DNA from: Bacillus australimaris
GTDB lineage: Bacteria > Bacillota > Bacilli > Bacillales > Bacillaceae
Direction of reading: 5' to 3'
Assembly: GCF_001307105.1 (NCBI RefSeq)
Contig: NZ_LGYN01000012.1
Coordinates: 372,001-436,000, forward strand
DNA: 64,000 bases
Shown piece by piece: positions 36,943 through 48,530 of this stretch; position 1 is the stretch's first letter; the number at the start of each line of letters is the position of its first letter. Below the pieces are notes generated by a model. It did not search any database and was not told the DNA's origin. It saw only the letters and a program-made list of their open reading frames with translations. A program made the translations under genes and the position numbers.

Positions 36943-37269
36943 TTTTTTCTCTGCAAGCCATTTTGCCACTTCTTTTGCTTGCTTCTCATCTACCATTCCG
37001 CTTGGCATAGAGCCTTTACCGTTCTGTGCAATATCTGCAATTTGACTTTCATTATATTTCTTTCCTACTTCTTTCAGGCTTGGTCCGCCTCCGCCAGATA
37101 GGTCTTTCCCATGACAGCCAATACAGTTTTGCTGATAAATTTCCTCACCACTGCTTACAGTTGAAGCACTTTTGCTGCCTTCTTTGTCACTGCTGTTTGA
37201 ATTTCCTCCACAAGCCGCGAGCACAAGAAGCATCACTGCAAACAGCATTATTAATCCGCTTTTTTTCAT
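36940..37269 (-). CDS. cccB: Cytochrome c-551 lipoprotein
   Basis: A 109-residue membrane-anchored c-type cytochrome. The lipobox LAAC places the lipid on Cys20, a low-complexity Ser-rich linker follows, then the haem-binding CIGCH and the distal Met in GSMPSGM. It carries electrons on the outer membrane face, probably to the caa3 oxidase. Length and position (between ftsE and the YitT gene) match B. subtilis CccB. The ribosome site is AAGGGAGGG. It is 48 bases downstream of the YitT-family gene and may share its transcript. Confidence 0.95.
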   Translation of the reverse strand: MKKSGLIMLFAVMLLVLAACGGNSNSSDKEGSKSASTVSSGEEIYQQNCIGCHGKDLSGGGGPSLKEVGKKYNESQIADIAQNGKGSMPSGMVDEKQAKEVAKWLAEKK

Positions 37270-37317
37270 CTATTTCCCTCCCTTACAATCATTTGGTCAA
37301 CGCTATTATATCCTTGT

Positions 37318-38166
37318 TTACGCCCTTTTAAAACCCTCACCAAGCACCTCTTTTGCATCCATCACAATAACAAATGCTGATGCATCGATTGCTTTCACCA
37401 CTTGTTTCAACTTTGTGAATTGTGACTGTCCAACGACACACATGAGAATTGGACGGTCGTGATCTGTATATCCTCCGACTGCAGAAATCTTCGTCACTCC
37501 ACGATCAATTTGATCAAAGACCGCTTGTCTGACCTCATCTTCATGTCCTGTAATGATCATCGCCATTTTCGAATGACTGAAGCCGGCCTGTACCACATCA
37601 ATCGTTTTACTAGAAATAAACACACCAATGACCGCATACAGCCCCTCTTCGATTCCAAAGACCGTCATCGCAGCTAGAACAATCAATCCGTCCATCATCG
37701 CTAAACAAGTGCCTAGCGTGAGTCCTGTGTACTTATTGATGATTTTAGCAGCAAGTGCTGTACCACCTGTAGATCCATTCCCAAGGAACACGATCCCTAT
37801 TCCGATCCCAATGACCACACCGCCAAAAATGGCTGCTAAGAGCGCTTCATGCGTCACAGGAGCGATATGTCTTGTGACAAACACCATCAAAGGTAAAAAA
37901 ATCGAACCAACGAGTGTCTTTACTCCAAATGTTCCGCCTAATAAATAAAAGCCAGCGATAAACAGCGGAATATTAAGTCCCCATTGCACATACGCCGCTT
38001 CAAAGCCGAATGACTGCATAATGGTACTAATTCCGCTCACACCACCTGCCGCAATCTGATTCGGTAATAATAACGTATTAAATCCAATCGCCACGATGGC
38101 TGATCCGATTAAAATAAACAAATAATTTTTCACTTCGATCCAAAATTGAGAATGTCCCTGATTCAT
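37318..38166 (-). CDS. yvjA: YitT-family membrane protein with DUF2179 domain
   Basis: The 282-residue protein has five membrane segments in the first 175 residues (FILIGSAIVAIGFNTLLLPNQIAAGGVSGIS; FLGNGSTGGTALAAKI) and a C-terminal soluble DUF2179 domain (about 195-280, MAMIITGHEDEVRQAVFDQIDRGVT). This is the YitT/YvjA family; its substrate or function is not established. Position next to cccB and prfB fits B. subtilis yvjA. The ribosome site CGGAGGA precedes the ATG at 38166. Confidence 0.9.
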   Translation of the reverse strand: MNQGHSQFWIEVKNYLFILIGSAIVAIGFNTLLLPNQIAAGGVSGISTIMQSFGFEAAYVQWGLNIPLFIAGFYLLGGTFGVKTLVGSIFLPLMVFVTRHIAPVTHEALLAAIFGGVVIGIGIGIVFLGNGSTGGTALAAKIINKYTGLTLGTCLAMMDGLIVLAAMTVFGIEEGLYAVIGVFISSKTIDVVQAGFSHSKMAMIITGHEDEVRQAVFDQIDRGVTKISAVGGYTDHDRPILMCVVGQSQFTKLKQVVKAIDASAFVIVMDAKEVLGEGFKRA

Positions 38167-38354
38167 GTCTTTCTTCCTCCGTTACTTCTGAATGCACACC
38201 TATTTTAAGCCCTCCTAAAGCGATTGTAAATAACAGCCAAATGCAGTGCTAATGGATTAATACTTTATCACACAGACGGATCAGTGTACTTGCCGGTTGG
38301 CATAGGAGAAAATGATGGTATATTTAATATGTACATGAGAAAGAAGGGCATGCG

Positions 38355-39089
38355 ATGAAGAAAATACTGAAAATCACAGGGATTACATTACTTGCACTGA
38401 TCATCTTAGCTTTTGGTGCTTTTTATACATGGAGCCGCTTTACATATGGACCATCAGAAGCATTAAAAAAACGGGTGAACATTGAGCAAGTGGAACATAA
38501 AAACAATGTGTATGCATTTGAAGCACCAAAAAGTGATACTGGCATCATTCTCTATCCTGGGGCAAAAGTGGAGCCACTTGCGTATGCCTATATCGGGGAC
38601 ACGCTGATGAAAAAAGGCTATTCTGTCTTTATCCCTGACATGCCATTTTCCTTTGCGATATTTAATCCTAACAAAGCGCAGGACATCATCAAAGATCATC
38701 CAACGATCAAACACTGGTATATTGGCGGACATTCGCTTGGCGGGGCAGCTGCCGCTATGTTTGCAGAAAAAAATCGGAGCAAGCTTGATGGACTCTTTTT
38801 TCTTGCGTCTTATCCAGCATCAGATGACCTGAAACAATCGTCATTGAACGTACTCTCGATATCAGGTGAAAAGGATGGGCTGGCGACACAAGAGAAAATC
38901 AAGAAGTCTAAAACAAATCTGCCATCTCAAACCGTCTATCATGAAATAAAAGGCGGGAATCATGCGCAATTTGGTATGTACGGCAAACAAAAAGGTGATC
39001 AGCCTGCGGACATTCCAGCTCTAACACAGCAAAAGGATATCATTCAGACAATGCTTAATTGGTTAAAACCAGCAAAAAAGCTCCCGTAA
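38355..39089 (+). CDS. Membrane-anchored alpha/beta hydrolase
   Basis: A 244-residue protein with an N-terminal membrane anchor (ILKITGITLLALIILAFGAFYTW) and an alpha/beta-hydrolase fold outside. The nucleophile serine is in GGHSLGGAAAA, the acidic residue probably in SGEKDGL and the histidine in GGNHAQFG, so the catalytic triad is complete. The substrate is unknown. It faces away from the yvjA gene and ends at a terminator shared with the oligopeptidase gene; the stop codon lies in the hairpin loop. It is an insertion relative to B. subtilis order (inference). Confidence 0.85.
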   Translation: MKKILKITGITLLALIILAFGAFYTWSRFTYGPSEALKKRVNIEQVEHKNNVYAFEAPKSDTGIILYPGAKVEPLAYAYIGDTLMKKGYSVFIPDMPFSFAIFNPNKAQDIIKDHPTIKHWYIGGHSLGGAAAAMFAEKNRSKLDGLFFLASYPASDDLKQSSLNVLSISGEKDGLATQEKIKKSKTNLPSQTVYHEIKGGNHAQFGMYGKQKGDQPADIPALTQQKDIIQTMLNWLKPAKKLP

Positions 39090-39104
39090 TGGGAGCTATT
39101 TTTT
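39074..39104. terminator. Bidirectional terminator, hydrolase and oligopeptidase genes
   Basis: AGCTCCC (39079-39085) and GGGAGCT (39091-39097) with A- and T-rich flanks. The hydrolase stop TAA is in the loop, and the oligopeptidase stop TAG adjoins the other arm. Confidence 0.9.
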
Positions 39105-40889
39105 CGTCGCTTCTAAAAACTCTTCAGCATCTGCTACAGCCAAACGAATGGCTTCTTCCCAAAATGCTTTTTGGGTCAGATCAACGCCTAAATGCTTATA
39201 GGCTAAATCTTCTACTGTCATTGAAGCAGTATCCTTTAATAATGCAATGTATTTCTCTTCAAACGACGTACCAGCCTGCAATGCTTTTGCATAAATGCCT
39301 AACGAGAACATGTAGCCAAAGGTATATGGGAAATTATAAAACGGTACACCCGTGATATGGAAATGTAGCTTAGACGCCCAGAAATGCGGATGATATTCAT
39401 CTAAAGAATCACCGAACGCTTCCTTCTGCGCTTCAACCATCAGTTCATTCAACCGCTCAGCGGGCACTTCACCTTGTTTACGCTCTTCATAGAAGCGCTG
39501 TTCAAATAAGAAACGAGATTGAATGTTCATGAAGAATGCCACACTTCGCTGCAGCTTATCCTCTAACAAGCTGAGACGCTCCTCTTCATTTGCTGCTTCT
39601 TTTAATGAAGCATCAGCTACAATCATTTCTGCGAATGTCGATGCCGTTTCAGCTACATTCATTGCATATTTCCGATTAAGGATGCGAACATCCTGCATCA
39701 CTTCCTGATGGAACGAATGACCGAGCTCATGCGCTAGTGTTGCCACATTGGATGGACTTCCTGAGAAGGTCATAAAAATACGTGATTCTCCGCTGTCAGG
39801 GAAATTTGTACAAAAGCCTCCTACCCGTTTGTTTGGACGATCCTCAGCCTCTACCCAGCGCTCATTAAAGGCTTTTTCTGTAAAGGCAGCAAGCTCTTTT
39901 CCAAATCCAGCGAAATGTTTCACAATAAAAGCAGCCGCTTCTTGATAAGGATAGATTTTGGTCTCACTGCCAATAGGAGCGCCAACATCGAACCAGCTCA
40001 GCTTATCCACTCCGAGCATATCAGCTTTTCGGTGTAAGTAATCAATGAATGGCTGCTTATGTTCATCAATCACAGACCACATCGCATCAAGAGTTTCTTG
40101 TTTCATACGGCAAATATCAAGCGGTTCTTTTAAAATATGCTCCCAGCCTCTTGCTTCATATACTTGCAGACGAAAGCCAGCCAAATGGTTGAGTGTGCTT
40201 GCAAATAGATGTTCATCCTGCGTCCACGCATGCTCTAGGTTGTGATAAACGGCCTTTCTGACTTCACGATCTGAATCATCCATAGCATTTTCCGCTTGCC
40301 CTACAGAGATCATCTGCGTTTCACCATTTTGCTCAAATGGAATGGTAATCTTATTCACTAAGCTGGAATAAAGCTCATCCCACGCATGATACCCATCTAC
40401 GGCTAGCTTTTGAATCAGGGTTTCTTGTTCAATGGGTAATTGATCCTTCACACGCTCTCTGCGTTCATTTAATATGTAGTGAACATCTGAAAAGACTGCT
40501 GAATTCATCAGTTCTTCCCATTTGCTTGAAGGAATAGCTGCAAGCGCTTGATCAAACAGTGCAAGGATGGTTCCTAAATCCGCTTCCAGCTTGGCAATCG
40601 TACCTCGAAGACTGCCAGCCTTCATATCCTTTGTATTTTGAGATTGTAGACAGGATACAAATGAACCTGCTTGAGACAGTTTTTTAAATGTCGTTTCATA
40701 CGTATCAAGGACAGATGTTAATTTGCTTTCAATGTGTGTATCTTCTTTTGAAAAGGCATCCACCTTTTGTCGTAATTCATCTAATAGCTGCTGAATGTGT
40801 TGCAGGTATGTTTTAAATTCTGGTGAAGAACTGCCGCCTTTAAAAAAGGCATCTAAATCCCACGTTTCTTGTAATGGTGTTAATCCCAA
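39096..40889 (-). CDS. yusX: M3-family oligoendopeptidase (PepF/YusX-like)
   Basis: A 597-residue cytoplasmic zinc oligopeptidase. The catalytic zinc motif HELGHSFHQ is followed by the downstream glutamate region (NVAETASTFAEMI), characteristic of M3B/PepF enzymes that trim short peptides. TTG at 40889 is preferred over the ATGs at 40922 and 40919 because AAAGGGGG lies a few bases before it, and the resulting length equals B. subtilis YusX (598). It lies between yvjA and prfB, which is not its location in B. subtilis as I recall it. Confidence 0.85.
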   Translation of the reverse strand: MGLTPLQETWDLDAFFKGGSSSPEFKTYLQHIQQLLDELRQKVDAFSKEDTHIESKLTSVLDTYETTFKKLSQAGSFVSCLQSQNTKDMKAGSLRGTIAKLEADLGTILALFDQALAAIPSSKWEELMNSAVFSDVHYILNERRERVKDQLPIEQETLIQKLAVDGYHAWDELYSSLVNKITIPFEQNGETQMISVGQAENAMDDSDREVRKAVYHNLEHAWTQDEHLFASTLNHLAGFRLQVYEARGWEHILKEPLDICRMKQETLDAMWSVIDEHKQPFIDYLHRKADMLGVDKLSWFDVGAPIGSETKIYPYQEAAAFIVKHFAGFGKELAAFTEKAFNERWVEAEDRPNKRVGGFCTNFPDSGESRIFMTFSGSPSNVATLAHELGHSFHQEVMQDVRILNRKYAMNVAETASTFAEMIVADASLKEAANEEERLSLLEDKLQRSVAFFMNIQSRFLFEQRFYEERKQGEVPAERLNELMVEAQKEAFGDSLDEYHPHFWASKLHFHITGVPFYNFPYTFGYMFSLGIYAKALQAGTSFEEKYIALLKDTASMTVEDLAYKHLGVDLTQKAFWEEAIRLAVADAEEFLEATKK

Positions 40890-40985
40890 AATATTTCCCC
40901 CTTTATTTGCTAATTTCATCATACAAAGGATATAGAATCAGTATGTCGTATGTATTCCTTTATATTCATTATATTTTCTCACAAT

Positions 40986-41012
40986 TAAAAAAACCCGGCA
41001 AGAAGCCGAGTT

Positions 41013-41014
<2 letters not shown>
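40986..41014 (-). terminator. Terminator of prfB
   Basis: AACTCGGC and GCCGGGTT arms on the minus strand followed by seven T, right after the prfB stop. Confidence 0.9.
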
Positions 41015-42114
<1,100 letters not shown>

Positions 42115-42181
42115 ATCCTTCACCTCATAGATGTATGGGGGCTGACATGAATAGAAAGAGGTTTTCACCTCTTTCCATTAC

Positions 42182-44707
42182 TTATTCTGTCTTCCCATGA
42201 CAATTTTTATATTTCTTGCCGCTTCCGCAGTGACATGGAGAGTTTCGTCCAATGTCAACGACTTTACGTACCGGCTTTTTCTTCACTGTCTTCTCCTCAT
42301 CGCCCTCTTGTGGCTGATGAGCCGTTGTTTGACCTTGAACCACTTCTTCACGTTCTAGGTTGTTTTGGATTTCTGATTTCAAGACATACTTGGCCACATC
42401 ATCTTCAATTGAAGCAACCATATGCTCAAACATCGCAAATCCTTCCATTTGATACTCACGAAGCGGATTCGTTTGTGCATACGCACGTAAATGAATACCT
42501 TGACGCAGCTGATCCATTGCATCGATGTGATCCATCCACTTTGAATCCACCGCACGAAGAACGATGACTTTTTCAAATTCACGCATTTGTTCATCGCCAA
42601 ATGTTTCTTCTTTCGCATCGTATTTTTCTTTAATACGATCCATGATGAAGGTTGTGATTTCATCTGCTTCTTTACCGAAGATATCTTTGACCGTAATGGC
42701 TCCTTCGTCTAAATAGTTCGTGTTGATTAACTCAACAAGACCATCTAGTTTCCATTCTTCAGGCAGCTCTTCTTTAGGTGTATAAGATCCAACAGCCCGC
42801 TCAATTGAAGATTGAATCATGTTGATGACAATTGATTTTAAGTTATCAGAATCAATGACTTCAAAGCGCTGTTTGTAGATCACTTCACGCTGCTGACGAA
42901 GCACATCATCATATTGGAGAAGCTGCTTACGGGAATCAAAGTTGTTCCCCTCAACGCGTTTTTGAGATGATTCAACGGCTTTAGACACCATTTTACTTTG
43001 GATTGGTGTAGTGTCATCCATGCCAAAGCGATCAAGCATCGCCATCGTCCGCTCTGCACCAAATCGGCGCATCAATTCATCTTCCATGGATAGATAGAAT
43101 TGAGTAATCCCAGGGTCTCCTTGACGCCCAGAACGTCCGCGAAGCTGGTTATCAATACGGCGGGATTCATGACGCTCTGTCCCAATAACAGCCAGACCTC
43201 CGAGTTCTTTTACACCTTCGCCAAGCTTGATGTCCGTACCACGTCCTGCCATGTTTGTCGCAATGGTAACGGCACCTTTTTGACCAGCCTCTTCAATAAT
43301 TTGCGCTTCACGTTCATGGTTTTTCGCATTTAACACTTGATGAGGAATGCCTTTATTTTTAAGCAGCTTAGAAATAAGCTCAGATGTCTCAACTGCTACT
43401 GTTCCGACAAGAACTGGCTGCCCTGTCATATAGCGCTGCGCAACATCCTCAGCCACTGCTTTAAATTTACCATCCATTGTGCGGTAAATTAAATCAGGTC
43501 TGTCATCACGAACTACTGGTTGGTTGGTCGGGATTGTCACAACCTGCATGTTGTATATGTTACGGAATTCTTCTTCTTCCGTTTTCGCTGTACCAGTCAT
43601 ACCAGATAACTTTTCATACATACGGAAGTAGTTCTGGAATGTAATGGTTGCTAGTGTCATGCTTTCATTCTGTACTTCAAGACCTTCTTTTGCTTCGATA
43701 GCTTGATGCAGACCTTCACTATAGCGGCGTCCTTTCATTAAACGTCCTGTGAAGGAGTCAACAATGACTACTTGACCTTCTTCTACCACATAATCCACGT
43801 CTTTTTGCATCGCAACATGTGCCTTTAGCGCCTGAGCGATGTGATGGTTCAGCGCAACATGTTTGACATCAAACAGGTTTTCGATGCCGAATGCTTTTTC
43901 CGCCTTCGTCATTCCGCTTTCAGTCAGCTGCACACTTTTTGTTTTAATATCATACGTGAAATCATCTTCTATTTTTAATGTACGGACAAATGCATTGGCT
44001 TGTACATAAAGCTTTGTTGATTTCGCAGCTTGTCCAGAAATAATAAGAGGTGTTCTCGCTTCATCAATTAAGATGGAGTCAACCTCATCAATCACGGCAT
44101 AATGAAGTGGTCTTTGAACCATTTGCTCTTTGTAAAGCACCATGTTGTCTCGTAAATAGTCAAAGCCGAGTTCATTGTTTGTTGAATACGTGATATCAGC
44201 GGCATACGCTTCTCTTTTTTCATCTTTATCTAAGCTGTTTAAGTTTAAGCCAACCGTTAAGCCAAGGAATTCAAAAATCTTGCCCATTTCCTGCGCATCA
44301 CGGCTTGCCAAGTATTCGTTGACTGTTACGATGTGGACGCCTTTTCCAGAAAGAGCATTTAAATAAACAGGCATTGTTGATGTCAACGTTTTACCTTCAC
44401 CTGTTTTCATCTCAGAGATGTTGCCTTCGTGAAGTGCGATCCCCCCCATGAGCTGCACCTTAAATGGGAACATTCCTGTTACGCGGCGGGATGCCTCGCG
44501 AACCGTTGCAAATGCTTCAACCAACAGGTCATCCACGGATTGTCCTTTTTCAAGTTTTTCTTTGAATTCGATCGTTTTATTTCGTAAAGCCTCGTCAGAT
44601 AATTTTTCAAAATCTTGAGCGAGAGCTTCGATTTCATTTGCCTTTTTTTCATATCGGCTGATCGTACGTTTCGTAGGATCAAACACTTTATTTAAGATTC
44701 CAAGCAT
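42182..44707 (-). CDS. secA: Preprotein translocase ATPase SecA
   Basis: SecA drives protein export through SecYEG. With the start at 44707 (MLGILNKVF) it has 841 residues, like B. subtilis SecA; the longer frame from 44734 is not used because the ribosome site (GAGGAGCG) sits just before the inner ATG. Motifs: Walker [10 protein letters not shown] near residue 104, DEAD-type [13 protein letters not shown], helicase motif [20 protein letters not shown], and a C-terminal zinc/SecB-binding tail [15 protein letters not shown] small hairpin (42158-42180) lies between secA and prfB. Confidence 0.98.
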   Translation of the reverse strand: MLGILNKVFDPTKRTISRYEKKANEIEALAQDFEKLSDEALRNKTIEFKEKLEKGQSVDDLLVEAFATVREASRRVTGMFPFKVQLMGGIALHEGNISEMKTGEGKTLTSTMPVYLNALSGKGVHIVTVNEYLASRDAQEMGKIFEFLGLTVGLNLNSLDKDEKREAYAADITYSTNNELGFDYLRDNMVLYKEQMVQRPLHYAVIDEVDSILIDEARTPLIISGQAAKSTKLYVQANAFVRTLKIEDDFTYDIKTKSVQLTESGMTKAEKAFGIENLFDVKHVALNHHIAQALKAHVAMQKDVDYVVEEGQVVIVDSFTGRLMKGRRYSEGLHQAIEAKEGLEVQNESMTLATITFQNYFRMYEKLSGMTGTAKTEEEEFRNIYNMQVVTIPTNQPVVRDDRPDLIYRTMDGKFKAVAEDVAQRYMTGQPVLVGTVAVETSELISKLLKNKGIPHQVLNAKNHEREAQIIEEAGQKGAVTIATNMAGRGTDIKLGEGVKELGGLAVIGTERHESRRIDNQLRGRSGRQGDPGITQFYLSMEDELMRRFGAERTMAMLDRFGMDDTTPIQSKMVSKAVESSQKRVEGNNFDSRKQLLQYDDVLRQQREVIYKQRFEVIDSDNLKSIVINMIQSSIERAVGSYTPKEELPEEWKLDGLVELINTNYLDEGAITVKDIFGKEADEITTFIMDRIKEKYDAKEETFGDEQMREFEKVIVLRAVDSKWMDHIDAMDQLRQGIHLRAYAQTNPLREYQMEGFAMFEHMVASIEDDVAKYVLKSEIQNNLEREEVVQGQTTAHQPQEGDEEKTVKKKPVRKVVDIGRNSPCHCGSGKKYKNCHGKTE

Positions 44708-44832
44708 ATAATAACGCTCCTCTATTTCATGCAATTTTTCGGCATGTCCAAAAGTTTGACAGGTCCATATTTACCTGCATTTATCATACCATACCTTCTT
44801 TCATTTCCAAAGAATTTGCCATAATTTCGCAC

Positions 44833-44865
44833 AAAAAACCCGCCCCTTATGAAAGGAGCGGGTTT
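44833..44865 (-). terminator. Terminator of hpf
   Basis: AAACCCGCTCC and GGGGCGGGTTT arms (one G-U type position) on the minus strand followed by T run, just after the hpf stop. Confidence 0.9.
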
Positions 44866-44905
44866 ACTTTATTTAGGTTGTTTTTGAATCAGCATCAACT
44901 GATCA

Positions 44906-45469
44906 TCAAGCGTTTGGCTCAATAAGTCCATATTTACCGTCATTTCGACGATAAACCACATTGGTCAAATTTGTTTCAGCATTTGTGAAGACAAAGAAAC
45001 TATGACCTAACATGTTCATTTGGAGAATGGCCTCTTCGCTGTCCATCGGTTTTAAGTTGAAACGTTTTTGTCTGACGATTTCTGTTTCATCAATTTCTTC
45101 GTCATCTTGAACTGCTACATCAGCAATCCCATTTCCTCCAGCAAATAAGTGCTTTTTCGCACCTTGCTCGCGGAATTTACGGTTTACTTTTGTTTTGTGT
45201 TTCCGAATTTGACGTTCTAATTTACTGGCTGCTAGATCTACTGCATTGTACATATCCTCATTATGCACCTCAGCTCGAAGTGCTAGATCAGTCATTGGAA
45301 TAGTAACCTCAACTTTAGATTCTTGATCGTTGTAAAACTTCAAGTTCACGTTGACTGAAGCATCTACATCTGTTTCAAAGTAACGCTCCAGCTTTCCAAT
45401 TTTTTTCTTGACATGATCTCTTAGTGCAGGTGTTACATCGATGTTTTCTCCTCTGACATTGTAATTCAT
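44906..45469 (-). CDS. hpf: Long-form ribosome hibernation promoting factor
   Basis: A 187-residue HPF of the long type. The N-terminal ribosome-binding domain (about 1-95, MNYNVRGENIDVTPALRDHVKKKIG) is joined to a C-terminal dimerisation domain (about 130-187, VRQKRFNLKPMDSEEAILQMNMLGHSFFVF). It joins 70S ribosomes into inactive 100S dimers in stationary phase. Matches B. subtilis YvyD. Promoter-like SigB and SigH sites upstream fit the known stress and stationary regulation. The ribosome site AAAGGAGG precedes the ATG. Confidence 0.96.
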   Translation of the reverse strand: MNYNVRGENIDVTPALRDHVKKKIGKLERYFETDVDASVNVNLKFYNDQESKVEVTIPMTDLALRAEVHNEDMYNAVDLAASKLERQIRKHKTKVNRKFREQGAKKHLFAGGNGIADVAVQDDEEIDETEIVRQKRFNLKPMDSEEAILQMNMLGHSFFVFTNAETNLTNVVYRRNDGKYGLIEPNA

Positions 45470-45517
45470 GTAAAGAACGCCTCCTTTAAAATTAAGGATA
45501 TGTAAACCTATTTCTAC

Positions 45518-45545
45518 TTTTCCCTCCTATTCTCCTGCTCAAACG
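45518..45545 (-). promoter_or_regulatory. Possible SigB (and overlapping SigH) promoter of hpf
   Basis: Minus strand GTTTGA, 14 bases, GGGAAA resembles the SigB consensus GTTTAA-N14-GGGTAT. GCAGGAGAA, about 12 bases and GTAGAAATA in the same place resembles SigH. Coordinates may be off by one base. Confidence 0.5.
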
Positions 45546-45657
45546 TAAAAAAAATGTGAATATTTATTGAAATTTGTCGAATTTTGCGGTGCTTCAACTA
45601 TTGCTTGATAGGTGATGAATATATATTCGACTGATTCTTGAAAAAGACCAGTGCACA

Positions 45658-47343
45658 TTAAATGGTAAAAGATGAAATAGATGTTTTCAGCGATTGAGAT
45701 AAGGATTTTAAATCCTCCGCAGCTGCTTTCATTTCTTCATTTGCCGCTAATGATTCTTCAACAGCAGCAGACATGTACTCCGTCTCTTCTGAGTTTCGTT
45801 TGGCTCCTTCTTCAATGACACCAACTGTTTGAGAAATTTCCTCTGTACTAGCGGAAATTTGCTCTGCAGTGGCTGACAGCTCCTCTGCTTTCATTGAAAT
45901 ATCACGAATAGATTCCAGGATTTCATGGAAACTCTGTTCAGATAATTGTGATACATTTACACCTTCTGCTACATCTCTCTCAACTTTTGTCATCGATTGT
46001 GATGACCTTTCTGTATCTTTGTTCACGTTGGCGAGTAATTGACTAATTTGATCTGTCAGCTGACTAGATTCTTCTGCCAGCTTCCTCACTTCATCTGCTA
46101 CAACTGCAAAACCTCTTCCATGTTCTCCCGCTCTTGCTGCTTCAATGGCTGCGTTTAATGCAAGCAAATTCGTTTGGTCAGCAATGGCATGGATATTCCC
46201 CAACAGATTTTGAATGCCCGTAAACTGTGCTTGTACATGAGCCATTGTGGAATGGTGTTCATTCACAGACTCTTTAATAGAGCTCATTTGTTTCACAAAT
46301 TGTTGAATCAGAGCCGCACCCTCTTCAGCCTTTTCAGTCACTGAAATTGAGTGACCCGAAACATCGGACGTGTGTACTGCTGCATTTTGCATGCCAGTCG
46401 ACACTTCCTGAATGGCAGAGGCGACTTTTCCGACCGCGTCTGATTGTTCACGTGAAGCTTCACTGACCTGTTCAATCGAGCTAGATGTCTGCTCACTAGC
46501 CGATATCGTTTGACTGATGGTTTCCTCAAACTGAGCAGCAGAATCAGCAAGCTGTCTTGATCCGTTTTGCACCTGTAAAATGAGCTGGCGCAAATGAGTT
46601 GTCATTTGGTTAAAGGCTGTGCCGAGCTGGCCAATCTCATTTTTAGAGGTCACTTCAATCTCATCAAGGGTAAGATCACCATCTGCCATCCTTCTCGCGG
46701 CATTTGTGACAGAAACAATCGGTTTTGTCATGCGATGAACGAACCTGGACCCGATTACCAAAAAGCCAACGATAATTGCCACACTGGCCAAAATAAGTGT
46801 AAGCAATAATTGATTACTGTCTTGATTGAGCTGATCGATTTTTTGATCACGTTGTTTTAGTTGTGTTTGAGCAAATTCTTTTGTTAAGGTATGTATTTCT
46901 TGTTCGATAGGTTGTAATTCTTGACTGAGGCGGGTGTTGAATTCTTTTTGATTTTGCATATTTAATGAATTAAATAATCGATTTGTTGAGGTATAGTAGA
47001 GATAATTTTTTTCTGAGATTTGATCTAATAGATTTTTTGCTTGTTTGACAGTACTCATTTTTGAAGCTTGTGCCGTTTTCTTATTAATATCTTCATATGT
47101 TTGCTCAATTTTCTGCAAATTTTTAGCATCTTGCACCACGACATATGTTTTAATCTGCGCCTCCTGCTTCTGCAAAAGTGCCTCTAATTCCAGAGAAGTC
47201 TGATAAAGTTTCACTTCCTTGCTTAGAAGGTCTTTATAGGATTGATCTGTTTTGTAATAGATGAAGCTTGAAAAACCTAAAATACTGACAAACAGCACAC
47301 ATATGACAATAAGCCCAAATAAAAATTGATTTTTTAGTCTCAT
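45658..47343 (-). CDS. Methyl-accepting chemotaxis protein
   Basis: A 561-residue chemoreceptor with two membrane segments (about 5-30 and 180-205), an outer helical sensor of about 150 residues (four-helix-bundle type), HAMP (about 206-258; [19 protein letters not shown]) and a signalling domain with the tip motif [32 protein letters not shown]. The start is set at the ATG at 47343, with GGAGG five bases before it. It lies 33 bases after a small unknown gene at the end of the flaG-fliD-fliS-fliT operon; this receptor is absent from that place in B. subtilis. The ligand is unknown. Confidence 0.92.
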   Translation of the reverse strand: MRLKNQFLFGLIVICVLFVSILGFSSFIYYKTDQSYKDLLSKEVKLYQTSLELEALLQKQEAQIKTYVVVQDAKNLQKIEQTYEDINKKTAQASKMSTVKQAKNLLDQISEKNYLYYTSTNRLFNSLNMQNQKEFNTRLSQELQPIEQEIHTLTKEFAQTQLKQRDQKIDQLNQDSNQLLLTLILASVAIIVGFLVIGSRFVHRMTKPIVSVTNAARRMADGDLTLDEIEVTSKNEIGQLGTAFNQMTTHLRQLILQVQNGSRQLADSAAQFEETISQTISASEQTSSSIEQVSEASREQSDAVGKVASAIQEVSTGMQNAAVHTSDVSGHSISVTEKAEEGAALIQQFVKQMSSIKESVNEHHSTMAHVQAQFTGIQNLLGNIHAIADQTNLLALNAAIEAARAGEHGRGFAVVADEVRKLAEESSQLTDQISQLLANVNKDTERSSQSMTKVERDVAEGVNVSQLSEQSFHEILESIRDISMKAEELSATAEQISASTEEISQTVGVIEEGAKRNSEETEYMSAAVEESLAANEEMKAAAEDLKSLSQSLKTSISSFTI

Positions 47344-47376
47344 AATTTCCTCCGAATGGTCTGAATTGGACAAAAA

Positions 47377-47757
47377 TTAATGAATGACATACGGCCTCAT
47401 ACAGGCATGTATTTCATCCATCCACTTTCTATATTCAGGTATAAAATATGATTTCAGGAATGATTGGAAGTGATTTGAAGGGAATGTATAGAAAGCTAGT
47501 ATATCAAAACTTAAAAATATTTGATCAAACGAACGAATCGTCTTGGCAAAATGCTCATTTTTAATAATTGAAAGCAGAAGGGGATGTGTTGTCTCTAAAT
47601 GAAAGAAGGCATGGATCAGATCATTAAAGATCCGATCCCCTTCTGTTTTAGCAAAATCCTTCTCAATTTCATCTAAATATTTTAGACTCTCTTCTATCGT
47701 ATATAGAAGGTCATAATATGTGGTTAATAAAATATAATCATCTGAACGATACGCCAC
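47377..47757 (-). CDS. Uncharacterised 126-residue protein in the late flagellar operon
   Basis: No family recognised. The protein is rich in aromatic residues (Phe, Tyr, His; for example YILLTTYYDLLYTIEESLKYLDEIEKDF, FLSFDILAFYTFPSNHFQSFL) and predicted to be mostly helical and soluble. The start is uncertain: GTG at 47757 has AGGTG six bases upstream; GTG at 47766 would give 129 residues but overlaps that ribosome site. It begins about a dozen bases after fliT and is followed closely by a chemoreceptor, so all are probably co-transcribed. A flagellar chaperone or receptor partner is possible but unproven. Confidence 0.75.
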   Translation of the reverse strand: MAYRSDDYILLTTYYDLLYTIEESLKYLDEIEKDFAKTEGDRIFNDLIHAFFHLETTHPLLLSIIKNEHFAKTIRSFDQIFLSFDILAFYTFPSNHFQSFLKSYFIPEYRKWMDEIHACMRPYVIH

Positions 47758-47770
47758 AGGTCTCACCTAT

Positions 47771-48112
47771 TTATTTCCGTTTATCGTAGTATACGCCGTC
47801 ACTCGTCATGGGCTGATATGGATTTTGATAGTTCAACTGTTTTGTTTTCTTTATTTGAATGGCTTGAATATCTGCTTTTATCCCATTCTGGATAACCGTT
47901 AATTGTTTCGCCATCTGTTGATCTGTTTGTATGATTTCTCTGATTTTCTCTTTTTCTTGATCCGTCAGCTCATGCTGTATATCTCTCATTAATTCGTCTC
48001 TCTCAATTAAAAAAGCATCAAAGTCTTCAACCAATGTGTCACTTTGCGGATTTGCCTCTATTTCGGCTGCCATTTTTAATGTTTGATCATGCAGCTGGTC
48101 CACAATACTCAT
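47771..48112 (-). CDS. fliT: Flagellar protein FliT
   Basis: A 113-residue, highly helical and charged protein in the position and at the length of B. subtilis FliT, the export chaperone for the filament cap FliD. Sequence features are weak apart from a coiled-coil character ([27 protein letters not shown] type). Its ATG overlaps the fliS stop by four bases, which indicates coupled translation. It is the fourth gene after the SigD-type promoter upstream of flaG. Confidence 0.85.
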   Translation of the reverse strand: MSIVDQLHDQTLKMAAEIEANPQSDTLVEDFDAFLIERDELMRDIQHELTDQEKEKIREIIQTDQQMAKQLTVIQNGIKADIQAIQIKKTKQLNYQNPYQPMTSDGVYYDKRK

Positions 48113-48513
48113 AGAGATCCTCCGATAGAGTGGTGGCGCCCTTTTCGATCAGTTTGAACGACTTCCTTCCACGCATCACGGAAATCAGTGACGTACTGCT
48201 CTACTTCATTCAATATCTCTTCGTCATTTTGAAGATTGGCTTCTATCAGTCTGCGATAAATATAATCATACATACTTGCCATACTCTTTGATACGTCATA
48301 AGAACGATTTAAGGTGACATTTAATTCTTGAATGATGTTTTGTGCCTTTTTCAGGTTCAAGTTTCTCGTTTCCGTATCCTCTTTTTGAATGGCATACTTC
48401 GCTAGTCTGATGAACTTTAAGCAGCCTTCATAAAGCATAAGCGTCAACTCAGCAGGTGTTGCAGTCTCAATAGAATTTTTCTGATAGGCGGCATAAGGGT
48501 TCTGCATTGCCAT
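48109..48513 (-). CDS. fliS: Flagellin export chaperone FliS
   Basis: A 134-residue four-helix protein with the family start [33 protein letters not shown]. FliS binds the C-terminus of flagellin and keeps it unfolded for export. It overlaps fliT by four bases and is 18 bases after fliD. Its presence shows that flagellin is made by this organism even though hag is not at this site. Confidence 0.96.
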   Translation of the reverse strand: MAMQNPYAAYQKNSIETATPAELTLMLYEGCLKFIRLAKYAIQKEDTETRNLNLKKAQNIIQELNVTLNRSYDVSKSMASMYDYIYRRLIEANLQNDEEILNEVEQYVTDFRDAWKEVVQTDRKGRHHSIGGSL

Positions 48514-48530
48514 ATGTTATAAACCTCCAA

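Noticed and set aside
42158-42180. Hairpin between secA and prfB as a full terminator
   Set aside because: AAAGAGGT/ACCTCTTT around GAAA is stable but lacks a T tract, so prfB is probably read from the secA transcript at least in part.
47343-47373. Longer start (TTG) for the chemoreceptor
   Set aside because: The ten extra residues overlap the ribosome site GGAGG that serves the ATG at 47343 and are unlike a receptor N-terminus.
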